From Heliopora coerulea (taxonomy: Eukaryota; Cnidaria; Anthozoa; Scleralcyonacea; Helioporidae), in the NCBI GenBank assembly GCA_030142905.1, contig JASJOG010000044.1:1136001-1200000 (forward strand): 64,000 bases of DNA. Direction: 5' to 3'. Shown here one piece after another: positions 1 through 11,999 of this stretch. Both the position numbers and the translations under genes were made by a program. The notes beneath the pieces were generated by a model. The model worked only from the letters and a program-made list of their open reading frames with translations. It made no database searches and was not told where the DNA came from. Each line of letters starts with the position of its first letter. The first letter of the stretch is position 1.

Positions 1-339
1 ATATCTCTGAGGATGATTCTGAAGTACCCATTACTTCGCAGGCATTACTATCAACATAAATATAGAACTCGTGCCCAAGCTCTCAGTGACGATCTTCATA
101 ACTCAGTAGATAGAGCACAGCACTAGATTCCCCTGGACGCGAGTTCTTTTACCTGCAGGAGTCATTCGGGTTGAATTTTTCACCACTGGTCTCGGTTGGG
201 TCTTAAAATGTTCGATTCTGACACTCTGAAACTTCCTTCACCATAAATTAATTCCTAAAATGCTGAAGGTTGGAGGACTGAAAGGTATTGTATTCCATGG
301 AAATCGAGTCTACTCTCAAGAAATACAAAAATTTCTTAC

Positions 340-3169
340 AAAGTTTTAAGCAGTCGTTCACTAGGTCTGCAATCCACTTCTTGAGTAGAGGGAACTCCAT
401 CAACTGAACGGCTTTTAGGAGACGGATATTGAAAGTCACTTCAGGTCTAAATGTGAAGGAAAAAGTGTTTGTGTAATTTCAATTTTTATTATAGTCATTA
501 CAATAAATGTTGTTATCGTCAAGGGTGACATATTTTTTTCATCTATGTAATTACTTTTAAAAACATGCAATCTGTAATTGAATGGTAGAAGTCAAATAAT
601 CACATACTCACTCCTCTAAGAAGCACAGAGAAATGGCTGCAACATGAGGAAACGGAATATTGCGATTGAAGGAAAAAACGAGCTGCATCTTTCCATGAAT
701 ATGAAAATCTTCTACAGCAATGTCCGTACTAAGATCCAACATCCTTTAAAACAACGTACATGGTCAGCCAAAACTGTTAATGTAATCAATAAAACTAAAC
801 TATAAACTGCTAATAGCAGGGGCGCACGCACAATTTTTAAGTAGGGTCGTTTTTGCTTCACAAATACTTTTCATTGGCATACTGTGGAGAAGCAGAAAAA
901 CTCTTAAAACCCTTTTAAATCCCTACGTACGCTTGGACAATAATCACTGAATACTAGTAATTTTTTCTAGGAGGTCAATTGTTTTTCAGTAGATATGTTT
1001 TTTAGCGTATTTATTAAAGAGACTTTCAGTGAAAACACAGCATAGCAAATACCAATCAGGGATTGGTCATAAAGTAATTACTGGGGTGGGCTGGAGGAAA
1101 TATGGATTGGCCATGAAATTATTTTCATCAAGTTGGGTGGGCCACCAAGTATTTGTTGCACAAATGGATGGACTATGAAACAAATATAGCCAATATTCTG
1201 TGATGTTGTAATTATTAAACAATTTTCTTAAAAGCAACATTCACAATTACTTTAAATGAAACTAAAAATTGAAAGCAAAACTTTACATAAATCCCGTTGT
1301 TAGTTTGTAAGTCACACAACCATTGTTAACATTAAACCGCAACAACCATTGTTACCACTAAACCGTGGGTAATGATACAAGAGTTAGTCTTGGAATGTAC
1401 CGTTCAATGAAGTCCCTCCAAAGCAATTACTGTGAATATGTGGTGGGATGAAATTGGGGTACTTTTAATGTCCGATTCTTCAAAAAAAAATTAACTGAAT
1501 CACTTCCTGCAAACATTGGTAAGTAAATATTTGACTAACTTTTTGGTTCCAGTTTATGGAGAAAGTGATGATGATCTGTTGGAAGTGATACGTATACATG
1601 GGTGGGTCATGAAACATTTTCAATAATATGAGGGACCTTGAAATTTTGCTCAGTTCCTGAGGATGGGCCATAGAAATTTTTGGGGAAAAGGCGTTTTTCT
1701 GTCCGGCCCACCCTAACAGTTACTTTTTGACAGGTCCCTAAGATCGAAATGCGGTAGGGAGAGTATCGATTTCGTATATTTTTTTAACCGATTCTTGGCA
1801 GAATGAAGTCAACCTCATTGTTATTCTCTCGAAATGAAAGTCATTCAGTCGGTGGATGTAATATCAGTCCGTGCGATTTGTTGCTCAGCACAACTTTATC
1901 ACAGTTTATTAGAGCCTGGTTTCCCACATGTCCAAACTTGATATGGGTATAATAATAGTTTATAAAAATGTTTTATAAAAAACATATTGAAAAATATATA
2001 AAACTTGTCATGATTGTGGTTTATAACAACGGCTGTGTGCGCAACCTTCTCAGAAAAAACCATAAAGTTGAGATTACCCAGTCTTTGCTAACTTTACTCG
2101 AATTACAAATTTCGAGTCAGGCGATGACAGTCCCAGGTCCACGTTCGTGACGACCTTGTATTTTGGGGTTCGGGTCAGATCATCAGGAGGAAATCTCATT
2201 GATAGTTCGGACGCTTTCAGTTTCCTGTTGTCCTCAAAAGAGTCAAAACTCTCGATGTATTTGAAGTATGGCGTACGGTTACCAAGAGTAAAGTCTTCAA
2301 CTTCAATTGCAGCTTTAAAGAGCAAAAAAAGGGAGAAGAATGAGTAAATGGATGACAGAGTGGATGAATGAATAAAGAAACAATTGATAAAGAAAACACA
2401 AAAGCAAGCGCACAACAAGAATTAGCAGACGCAAAAAATTTAATTTTTTTTATTCATTGACCTACTCGTGGTTGAATGATCGATCCGTTAGCTAATTAAG
2501 TATTCGGCCAAGAGCTCATTGTATAAGTCAAGATTAAAATTTACCTGGCCTTACCGATAAAATTGGGTTTGTAGTATTCCAGCAGAGGGTCGAGACTTGT
2601 TTTAATTAACGTGTGTATTGACCTATCGCTGAACACACACCTAAAATGTGAATCCATAAATAGAAACTCGCAGGCAAAAAAAAAGTTGGATAAGGAAAAG
2701 AAGGGATAGCTGAAGAACAGCAATAACAACAACAACAATACCTCACACGACAAGAACATCATGAACGGCAATTCACACTAGTCCAACTTAACACAAAACA
2801 ATTCAAAGGGTTCAAAACTCACCATCTGTTGACAATAAAATTCAACCATTCCGCTGTCTCCGCGTTTTTAAAAGCTCTGTCTCGATGAGCTTCGATGTCA
2901 GCCAGCCTAACTGAAGTCTCCAAAACCTCTGTTGATGTTCTGTTCCACCAGCTAAACATGATTACAAGACATGGTGCCAACCAAAAGAATCCACACCCAA
3001 GTCGGCCAAATATCCACGCTAGTACAATGAAGCCTGTAGTTGCGACGAGAAGTCGAAAATAATGTTTCGCCCTGAACTTTTTCATATCTTCTTGCATGTT
3101 AACGTTCGGGTGCTCTTTCACCACCTCAGTCCCTCCCACTTTAGGCACCTTATCCATAGTTTCGGCCAT
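340..3169 (-). CDS. SMP-domain (extended-synaptotagmin-like) membrane protein, 5' part
   Basis: Five minus-strand exons: 2823-3169, 2555-2640, 2078-2312, 612-743 and 340-446. GT/AG junctions keep phase (2,1,2,2,1) for 302 codons, and the rest lies beyond the left edge. The start is the ATG at 3169. Seen: a short cytosolic N-terminus, two close hydrophobic segments (about residues 39-55 and 58-74) that look like a hairpin anchor, then from about residue 103 an SMP domain (AEWLNFIVNRW, SLDPLLEYYKPNF, IEVEDFTLG, SLCFLEEPEV). SMP domains form lipid-binding tubes that move phospholipids at ER contact sites in tricalbins and extended synaptotagmins. C2 domains would be expected in the missing 3' part, but none is visible here. 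The exact orthologue is not decided, since plant-type NTMC2 proteins share this N-terminal layout. A CCAAT/E2F-like promoter lies 235-300 bp upstream. Confidence 0.82.
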
Positions 3170-3380
3170 GAAGTTGGCCTAACCCCTGGTTTTTCTCTCT
3201 AAATTATAGAGAAAGCAGTAAAAAAATCTCAGTGGGGGTTAAGCTATCTGGTACAAAGTGATATATCTTTACATATACAAAGGATGAGTTGAAAATAAAG
3301 AGGAAACTTTGAGTAACCAATCGCGAACGACTTTTTGAGTTGTGAAAACACGGTGTACGATCAAATTTTGTAGGCTAAAT

Positions 3381-3469
3381 AGGTTCCCAATTTATCAGTG
3401 TTCTGATTGGCTATACGTTATCAAGGTTCCCAATTTATCAGTGTTCTGATTGGCTATAGGTTTTCCCGC
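3381..3469. promoter_or_regulatory. duplicated inverted CCAAT boxes plus E2F-like site
   Basis: A 35-bp block (3381-3415) is repeated exactly at 3424-3458. Each copy contains TGATTGGCTA, an inverted CCAAT box of the NF-Y type, at 3404-3413 and 3447-3456. The second copy is followed four bases later by TTTTCCCGC (3461-3469), which fits the E2F consensus TTTSSCGC. The block lies 200-300 bp upstream of the ATG of the SMP-domain gene on the minus strand. No plus-strand gene starts close by, so it is assigned to that gene. Factor binding is inferred from consensus only. Confidence 0.5.
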
Positions 3470-6400
3470 TGAAATATGTGCCGCGATTCTTCTTGTGTCT
3501 ACTATCATCACTATTGTCTTTCTGATATGCCAATCTTAAACTGAATTAAAAGAATCTTTGCTTCAAGGGTTAATCAGTCTCTGTTCGGTTTCTGACACAA
3601 GGTTACGGCATTTGGCCAAACTTTAGTCAAGCTACAGAATAATGAATGAAACGTGTGAATATTGCTAGAACTAGCTAGTCTTGCTGTCGTGCCAGAGCGT
3701 CTATAATTTAGACTCACAATCGTTTTGTTCCCGGCAATTAGTTCTCGGTATGGAGAGTCTCGATTCCTCATGCACAGTTATCAGAGAAGTTCCTCAGAAT
3801 GGACAGTTTTTGTTCTTTTTTCGACTGCATAGCCCTCGCCGTCTACTCAGTGCATACAAGCAAAACACACCTCCGCCTATATCCTGTCTGGTAGCCTGAA
3901 CACGCATGAACTTGTCATTGCTAATATTCCACTAGCCAAAAGCTTTCTGGATGAAGCATGTTAAATTATCTAAGTTGCCACTTGCCGACAAAACAAATGC
4001 TTGTTTTTTCTAAAGCACTTTCATTTTAGTGGTCTCCTCACTAAAGTCATAGGTTATAATCTACATTCATGACAATATCGGAACAAAAGGGATTCAAACG
4101 CTTTTCTTTTAGCGGTGTGAAAGAAGACACTGTGTGAAAATCTTAAAACATCAACCTTGTTTCGTGCAATTTTAGCTGTAAGACGACACCTGCTTTCTTT
4201 ACTTTTCTTAAAACTTAGAGATTGATGCTAACTTACGTGCACAAAATAACATGAGTTAACATCAGGCCAAGAAAACTGGGCAAAAAATCATTGAAAACGA
4301 CCCATGCATTACGTGAATGTTATTATAGTCCACAAAAAAACCTGACATTTCTGTTCCGAAAAATTTGAAAACGAAAAGAAGTTTTTGTGCAATTCTTTAC
4401 CTAAATATGACGGTTAGATCGCATTGATCTCAGCGCTCAAAACCACACGAGGAAGTCGCAAGGTAAGAAAAACGTGGTGAAAGACTATTGTTCATCGGGA
4501 AAACGCTTATACTGTTGAGCCAGGTACATACTAATGGTAGAATGGACAAGTGAAGAACTTTGTGAAATATACCAAGCATACAGAATTGGAATAAATTACA
4601 TTTGTATGTCCTGCGGGCGGAATATCATGAATATTAACGACATTCATGAAACGGGACATGAAATGGGTGGCTCTGCAGATATGGCCGACCATCTTTATGT
4701 TGTCGACATTGTCATACCTTGGTTGAACTTTAAGTGTGTGTGACTGGTTGTATTCTGTTTTGCATAATTCTCAGTCTTCATCCGTAGTTTACTATCGCAA
4801 GGCATTGATTTCACTGGCATTTGTCGATACCTTAGCATATTACTGGTAAATGTTTAAGACCTGCTATAGCCGGCTTCAGACTAAAGGATACATAATTAAG
4901 ATAGCCAAACAAAGTGACATTTAGTCTATAATGGACGGCTAAAACAAGACATTCTACCAAGCGTTACTATCCACAAGGAAACGTGCAGTAAGTAAAAAAG
5001 TATTGCAATCCTCAAAAGCTGCAAATACCTGACGACGAACTAGATCGTTACGTCGTTACATACACGCAGATTAGTCAGCGAAAACTTACCCAAAATTGTC
5101 AAAAATTCAAGTGGAGTTTTTCTGCTCCCACCAACTTCTGACAATTTCTTCAAGTTTCTTCACTCCACATTTAGGGTTATTTGCGTCCTTTTTGAAATTG
5201 TCATATAGCTATTGTTCGAGTGAGCCAAAATCAAACATTTTGTCTCTTGTATTACCTGCAAGCTATCTCTGCATGTAGCGTCATTTTTAGCGTCCTCTGA
5301 GTCTAGTCAGGAGGGTCGGAGGCGGGACGTCCGACGGCATACCGAATGGTATTACCGCTGTGAACGAGTCTCATTGGGTCTTTGGAAGGGACAGAGTACC
5401 ACGACGCGCGATTTCTAGGACTTAACTGAATTACAGAAATAAACAATGAACTAAGGGTTAATCAATGCTCACGAGTGTGACAAAGGATTTAACATCATGA
5501 GTGAAACTTAAACTCAGTACTTTTCTGGAGGATTTTTCGAGCTCTAAAATATCTTCAAAGCAATGGATAGACCCGTTTATTTTCAAGTCTAAAATTTCCC
5601 TTGGAAAAGGACTTAAATAGGTGCCAAAGTTAGTTGTGCAGTCCAATCCTTTTCACCGTTTCGGAAATTTTCAATTGGTGAAAAAATCGTTAAAAAACAC
5701 GGGTTAACTGCTTCAATATTTGTGCCAAACGACATTTCGGTTAAGTTACCATATTTTCAACTAATTCCGCAAGTTTTAAAGTTGCTGATATGTTCCTCCT
5801 TTGCTACAGTAAATTTTTCCCAACCTTCTAAAATCGTCAAAATTTAGCTCGAACCAGAAGCCAAACTACACTATTTTAAGTTAAATTCACATATTTTGGA
5901 CAAATCTCGAAATTTTTAGTGAGCGGATAGTTAGAAACCATGGGTCGACCGCTTTACTTTTCGGGGAAATTTTTCCGACGTCTGTAACACACCCAAATAA
6001 CTTAAAACCTCTAAAATAACTACAAACTACATGGCTTTCCCTACATTTCCATATTTTGACATGACTTCGAAGCTCCAGTTGTGGTCGAGAAACCACCAAA
6101 CACTATCGGGGAACCCTTTTAGTTTTTGGATTACAAACTTTCTCACCAGTAACTCAAAAATTTCAGGCCGAAACTCGAAAATCACTATATTACACCATAC
6201 TACTCCCAATTTCTCAATTTTAAGCTCCTCTTCAAACCTTTAATATTTAGGAAAAAATTACCAAAATCATCCATTAGCACTTCAATTACACGCCAAATTT
6301 TTTGACATCTAAAATCGTCTCAAAAACGTATTTTTACAGCGTGATAGAAAATAGAGGAAATCATGAAAGGTTCGCATCAGCACCTTTACCCGGTCACTTG

Positions 6401-7840
6401 TCTGGAAGTGATTTCGCATGTACACAATTTACTACATGCAGATTATACAGGGGACTTGTAAATCGAAGACACTAGCGCCAGTGCTCAAACTCATACGTTT
6501 ATCTCTTTATCTGATACTGTGGTAGGTACTATTCAGGCGCACGCCAAGTGGCTATTGAAATCTATTAACGGCTCCGGTACATTCCTTGGGGGTGATGATT
6601 AAGCCACTGGAAAGTGTTTGGTTGATTCGTTAATCACCGGGGATAACAAGATAGGATCATTCTTTCAGAAAATCTCAAGATCTAGAGGTTTTGTGGTGAT
6701 CTTGATGGCAGTTTTAATGCTTAAAAGGCTGGTGCTAGAACGTGCACTTACTTGTACTCTGTTCAACGGTTTTATTTTTTTAAGCCGATACATCTCAGAA
6801 CAGGAAAGGGCCAAAAAACTATTGAAACACTTCCAAATTACCCTTTTTCGGCTCCAACGCAAATTTTATTTTTGCAAACGCCAGTCAGTCAGGGTAAACC
6901 TTTCGGATATGAAAAACTTAAATCTTTTTCTAAACTTAAAATGTGCGTCAAGGGGAAAGCTTAAAATGGAGGACAGGATTATTAAGCACAGACCGAGTGA
7001 ACGACTGTTCGTAAAATGTGAAAACTGAAAATTCAAATGAAGATTTATTTCAACGTTAAGATGTTGAATTAACAATAGGCAGAGTTGGAAAAAGGTAGTG
7101 TTAACCCGATGACATCGAAGCTTCATCCACGAAAGTCGTGGGAAGCTGATCTTAACACAAAAATGAGTGGTTTGATGTCGCTCTGACCTACCTGATAGTT
7201 GCTCTACTGCTAAAGGTTGCCACTAATACCTCCCTAAGTAACTCAACGCCGTTGGAACTCAACATTAAATGCGATCTGGGTTAAGACTATCGGTGCGACC
7301 GTACGTTTTATCGAATAAGTAAAAAATCTATCCCGGCTCCAAGGCATAAGCAGCCAACGTGAATCTTCATGGCAAAGTTGGTGCAAACGAAGAAGATAAG
7401 ATATTCTAAGTGATGGCCGAACCATTTATCGAATTGACCAGAATGGCCGCCATTGCCTCCACAGATGAAGTCGAATGCACGGTTATTTCACTAAGTTATC
7501 CGCCACGTCAACCATTCAAGCCTTTGCTACTTGACTCGTAGCTGGGTGGTGGTTATAGCGCCACCAATCCGCTTTTCGGTAGTCGAGTTTAGTAAGGAAC
7601 GGGGGGAACCACGTGAAGGTATCGACTTCCCTGGGACTACTCCTGGCACACTTGGGCTTTTTAAGCCGGCCAGTAGACCTCCTGCCACAGGAGCGGTACA
7701 CAACCTGTTCGTCCCTTCTCCCCCCAAAAACGTGTGCATTTTTTACGTGAACACACAAACACGTGTATACGCATACCTACCTATCTACCTTTCTATCTGA
7801 CTGCCTGCCTAGCATTCTATCCATCTACAATCTACAAATA
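3470..7840. other. intergenic, no gene recognised
   Basis: Both strands contain only short open frames with no recognisable family, many of them without an ATG. There is a GC-richer patch at about 7540-7720 that contains small palindromes (CTCCTG-N3-CAGGAG, GGCTT-TTTAAGCC). I see no TIRs, reverse transcriptase motifs or tRNA-like boxes. A remote or exonic fragment of an unrecognised gene cannot be excluded. Confidence 0.4.
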
Positions 7841-8035
7841 TATACATCCACATATACATACATACATATCGGTATATATCTACATATATCTATATATATA
7901 TCAAAATATATATATCCCCTATATATATATCTATATCTATATATAAATCTACATATATCAATATATCTCTATGTATATATATATAAATCTGCATATATCT
8001 GAATATATCTATATTTATCTATATATAACAGTACA
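7761..8035. repeat. CTAC-rich then ATATCT/ATAC microsatellite
   Basis: From about 7761 the sequence is a CTAC/CTAT-rich simple repeat that grades into alternating TATATC, ATATCTAT and ATACAT units up to about 8035. The long tyrosine/isoleucine-rich open frames across it are artefacts of the repeat. Confidence 0.85.
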
Positions 8036-8058
8036 CCACGTACCTGTTTTCCATTCCA

Positions 8059-8316
8059 CGCCAGTTTGTCTATCTGGCGATTGCGAGTCCTCTTGTTTAT
8101 GGCGCTTATGGCCAGGGCACTTAGGGTCAAGCTAACTGGGACGCGAGTGCGATCTAGGGTGCGCGTGCGATACCTTCGAAGACGAAGGCAAGGGTGCCGT
8201 GTTACAGCGAAGCGCGCAGAAGAACAGGCAGAACACATGTACTGCCAGCAAGCCTTTATGGCTTGCCGCAGTACAGCGTGCTGTCAGAGCAAACCTTTAT
8301 GGTTTGATGACAGCAC
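8059..8316. repeat. cluster of four hairpins, two with identical TTTAT loops
   Basis: Hairpin 1 at 8059-8079 pairs CGCCAG with CTGGCG. Hairpin 2 at 8173-8188 pairs CCTTCG with CGAAGG around AAGA. Hairpin 3 at 8238-8275 pairs TGTACTGC with GCAGTACA and, inside, GCAAGCC with GGCTTGC around a TTTAT loop. Hairpin 4 at 8278-8316 pairs GTGCTGTCA with TGACAGCAC and, inside, CAAACC with GGTTTG around another TTTAT loop. Hairpins 3 and 4 are two bases apart and share architecture but not stem sequence, which suggests compensatory divergence. The element type is not recognised. Confidence 0.6.
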
Positions 8317-8520
8317 TATTTACACCTTTTTATTTAAATCTAACTTATTTGTAAAAATATTTACTGGATATTGTTTGACATTCCGACCTCGTCAGGTGAC
8401 CGTCTTCATTCTTGACACAAAAAGGTTTCGGCATCAACTCCTGTTCAAAGAAATAAATATTAGAAATATTAGTACCCAGCACAAAATACGAAACAAAGCC
8501 ATTGAATAAGACAAAGGATT

Positions 8521-8965
8521 TACTAAACTAACTAACGTTTCGTCGCATCTTGCAACATATCAGCGTGAAAGATTACAAAACAGCGAATATATATAAATAA
8601 ATGAAGATACTAAATTACAAGCTATGTAGTAGCGGAATTGAAGAAGAGAAAATTCAGAATAAAAACAAAGGAATAGAGCTGAGATTGCCATTCAAAGAGG
8701 CTTTAATTTTGGAAATTAGGAGACTTTCTCTTACGACAAGTTCGGAAGGCGAAGAACAAGAGGAAAGAATTTTAAAGTCGTCAAGAGATGTAGTATTGCC
8801 AGTTTCGGGAAGATGTGCTAAAATACTGGATGGAGTAGAAGTAGCATGTTTTTTTACCAGTAAGGGCAGAGACTCCCAAATGATCTGAGACTCGTGTATG
8901 TAAATGACGAGCCGTTTGGCCCACATACAATGCGCTATGCAGTGTTGCCGATGGCTATGGTTTTA
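8521..8965 (-). mobile_element. Penelope-like element fragment (GIY-YIG endonuclease end plus terminal repeat)
   Basis: Read on the minus strand from about 8950, one frame gives ALYVGQTARHLHTR and then SDHLGVSALTG. This is the GIY-YIG endonuclease signature of Penelope-like retroelements. A second frame continues into a tail (residues LDDFKILSSCSSPSELVVRESLLISK) closely matching the C-terminus of the larger Penelope element at 17.1-20.0 kb. The frame change and missing reverse transcriptase mark a decayed 5'-truncated copy. At 8530-8563 it carries a degenerate hammerhead-like block with GAAACGTTAGT preserved but the CUGANGA core altered to CTGATAT. Confidence 0.78.
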
Positions 8966-9052
8966 CCGGCTAGAGTGAGCGATGGATTTTGCATATACAG
9001 ACCAACGAATAGGTAATTCTACCTCCGGCTCAGGAACTACTGTATATTTTTG

Positions 9053-9056
<4 letters not shown>

Positions 9057-9082
<26 letters not shown>
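9057..9082. repeat. (AT)n microsatellite
   Basis: About a dozen uninterrupted AT dinucleotides followed by AT-rich sequence. It sits directly outside the Penelope fragment and may mark its insertion point. Confidence 0.85.
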
Positions 9083-9090
<8 letters not shown>

Positions 9091-10939
9091 AATTATATAT
9101 AATATAATAGCAAAATGCTTGAAAAATATGATGCATTCATAATGTGCAAAGAAATATACCGATAATAAATATGCTAAATGTAACAGGAAAATTTCATTGC
9201 TTGATACTAAACACGCACGATATGTTTTACTACTTAATTCTAAACATCCACAATAAGTAATTTTCAGTGTCCTAGCGTCTCACCTTTATTTCATTTTCTT
9301 GTGCATGTTCCAAAAATTTGTTCATGTCGCATTTTCCACAAGGCTTTTGTCTCAAATACTTCATTTTACTACCTTTCATATCTTGTGTTTTCTGTAGCCA
9401 TATATGTTAATGAAGTGATATGCCTCCTTTGTTCCTAAACAGAAATAAGTAAATGCTCTCAAGACTAATTCAACGACTGCAAACCTTCTTGTAGGCAACG
9501 GCAGTCTCTAAACTCGGCGGAACTGACTAATTTAATTGATGGTTTGAAAATAGGAATTCAACACGTTGCTAAATGCAGAGCTACAAAGCAAAACCCATGC
9601 GAAACGCTCTGTACTTCTTTTGTCAGTCACAAGACATGTTCGGCATTGATTTTACCAAGGACAAGGCACCTTTTAGCACTGTACGTCTCTAATATTTTGT
9701 AAAGCATTCAAAATTCTGACTTCACAGTATTCAAGGTATGGCTGGTAGTCTATTTGGGGCTGAACCCTTATTACTGAAGAACAGGAATACAAAAAGCGGT
9801 AAGAAAAGTGTGGTACCATTTCATGTACGAAAAATCCTTTGTACTTTTTCTTTTTTTCTATTTTATTACAAAATCATCTTGTAATAAAATCGAAACATCA
9901 CCATTTCACTTTCTGTCTCGTCACTTATGTAATTCGAATCTTGAGTTTACAAGATGACATTATTTTTCGGAATGTGTTTTATCTTTTACTCGCGGATATC
10001 GAACGTGAAGTTGTCGCGAGAATCTCTCGTGCACTTAAATGTTGTATCAAATATCAAAAGTTGTGGCATCTCACCTTTATTTCATCGTTTTGTAAATGTT
10101 CCAAAAATTTATTCACGTCACATTTTCCACACAAGGCTATTGTCTCAAATGCTTCGTTTCACCATCTTCACAATCTGATTTTTCTGTAGCCATATATTAT
10201 GTAATGAATTTCTTCGTAACATTTTCTACAGGACTGATGTTTCAAGTACTGTATTTCACCATCTTTCACTCCCTGTGTTTTCTGTCGCCATATATGTTAT
10301 GAATTTTCTCCATGTCACATTTTCCACAGGCCCTATGTCTCAAATACTTTATTTCACCATCTTTCACATCTTGTATTTTCTGTAGCCATATATGTTAATG
10401 TAGTGATATGCCTCCCTTGTTCCTAAACAGAAATAAATGTTCTCAAGACTAATTCAACAACTGCAAACCTTCTTGCATACAACGGTAGTCTCTAGATTCG
10501 ACGCAACTGATTAATTTAACTGATGTTTTGAAAATAGGAATTCAACACGTAGCTAAGCGCAGAGCCACAAGGCAAAACCCATGCAAAACGCTCTGTACTT
10601 CTTTTGTCAGTCACAGGACATACACGGCATTGATTTTACGAAGGACAAGGCACACTTTAGCACTGTACGTCTATAATATTTTGTGAAACATTCAAAATTC
10701 TGACTTCACAGTACCCAAGGTATGGCTGATAGTCTACTTGAGACTGAACCCTTATTACTGAAGAACAGGAATACAAAAAGCGGTATAAAACGTCTACCAT
10801 GTCATGCACGAAAAATCCTCTGTACATTTCCTGCCACTCAAAGTACGGGTTGGACTTCACCTAGTTCAGCACCATTTTCAGGGTAACATGAACAAAACAT
10901 TTAATGAATTGACTCACAATGATAAAGTCAACCAGAAAA

Positions 10940-11018
10940 GTTGACTAGAGCGGGATTCGAACTCGCATCTTCGGGTTACCGGACCGCTGCTTTACCTGAA
11001 TTGAGTCATCGAGTCAAC
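10940..11018 (-). repeat. tRNA-like segment (SINE-type) in array copy 2
   Basis: On the minus strand the segment opens with GTTGACT and closes with AGTCAAC, a perfect 7-bp acceptor-like stem. It has an A-box-like stretch and a B-box-like GAGTTCGAATCCC. The anticodon arm is poor and three extra bases sit before the 3' acceptor strand, so it is a tRNA-derived repeat rather than a working tRNA gene. Confidence 0.65.
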
Positions 11019-11913
11019 TGGGAACAGTATGTTCGTTCTATCCAATTTAAGTGCACATCCTCACGGATATCGAGCGTTAAGTTGTCGCAAGAGTCTCTCG
11101 TGCACTTAAATGTTGTATGGAATTTCAAAAGTTGTGGCATCTCACCTTTATTTCATTGTCTTGTATATGTTCCAAAACTTGTTCATGTCACATTTTCCAC
11201 AAGGCTTTTATCTCAAATACTTAATTTCACCATCTTCACATTGTGATTTTTCTGTAGCCATATATGTTATGAATTTCCTCCATGTCACATTTTCCACAGG
11301 CCTTATGTCTCAAGTACTTTTGTTGACCATATTTCACATCTTGTGTTTTCTGTAGCCATATATATTAATGAAGTGATATGCTTCCCTTGTTCCTAAACAG
11401 AAATAAGTAAATGCTCTCAAGACTAATTCAACGACTGCAAGCCTTTTTGCAGGCAACGACAGTCTCCAGATTCGGCGCAACTGATTAATTTAATTGATGG
11501 TTTGAAAATAGGTATTCAACACGTTGCTAAATCCAGAGCCACAAGGCTAAGCCCATGTGAAACACCCTGTACTTTATTTATCAGTCAAAGGACATGTACA
11601 GCGTTGATTTTACCAAGGCCAAGGCACCTTTTAGCATGGTACGTCTCTAATAATTTGTTGCGCATTCAAAATTTTGACTTCATAGTATTCAAGGTGTGAC
11701 TGGTAGTCCACTCGGGACTGAATCCTTATTACTGAAAAACAGGAATACAAAAAGTGGTAAGAAACGTCTACCATGTCATGTACGAAAAATCCTCTGTACG
11801 TTTTCTGCCACTTAAAATACGGGATTGACTTCACCTAGTTCAGAATCATCCTCACGGTAACATGGACAGAACATTTCATGAACCGACCTACAATGATAAA
11901 GTCAACTAGAAAA

Positions 11914-11999
11914 GTTGACTAGAGCGTGATTAGAACTCGTATCTTTGGGTTACCGCCTACCGGACAGCTGCTCTACCTCAACTGAGCAATCGAGTGAAC
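11914..11999 (-). repeat. tRNA-like segment (SINE-type) in array copy 3
   Basis: Same position within its segment as the copy at 10940, with about 7 extra bases and several substitutions, including a damaged B box. The acceptor-like ends are GTTCACT and AGTCAAC. It shows that the tRNA-like sequence was part of the duplicated unit. Confidence 0.6.

Noticed and set aside
83..190. tRNA-like stretch in the last visible SMP-gene intron
   Set aside because: An A-box-like AACTCAGTAGATAGAGCAC is present but no convincing B box or stems.
7763..8002. Tyrosine/isoleucine-rich frames
   Set aside because: Translation of a microsatellite.
8389..8395. CUGACGA on the minus strand as a second hammerhead near the Penelope fragment
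   Set aside because: No stem II of useful length follows, and the GAAA part is altered to GAAT.
8066..8509. 147-codon plus-strand frame rich in arginine
   Set aside because: It reads through the hairpin cluster, has no family resemblance, and the antisense strand is open as well. GC-rich palindromic DNA explains it.
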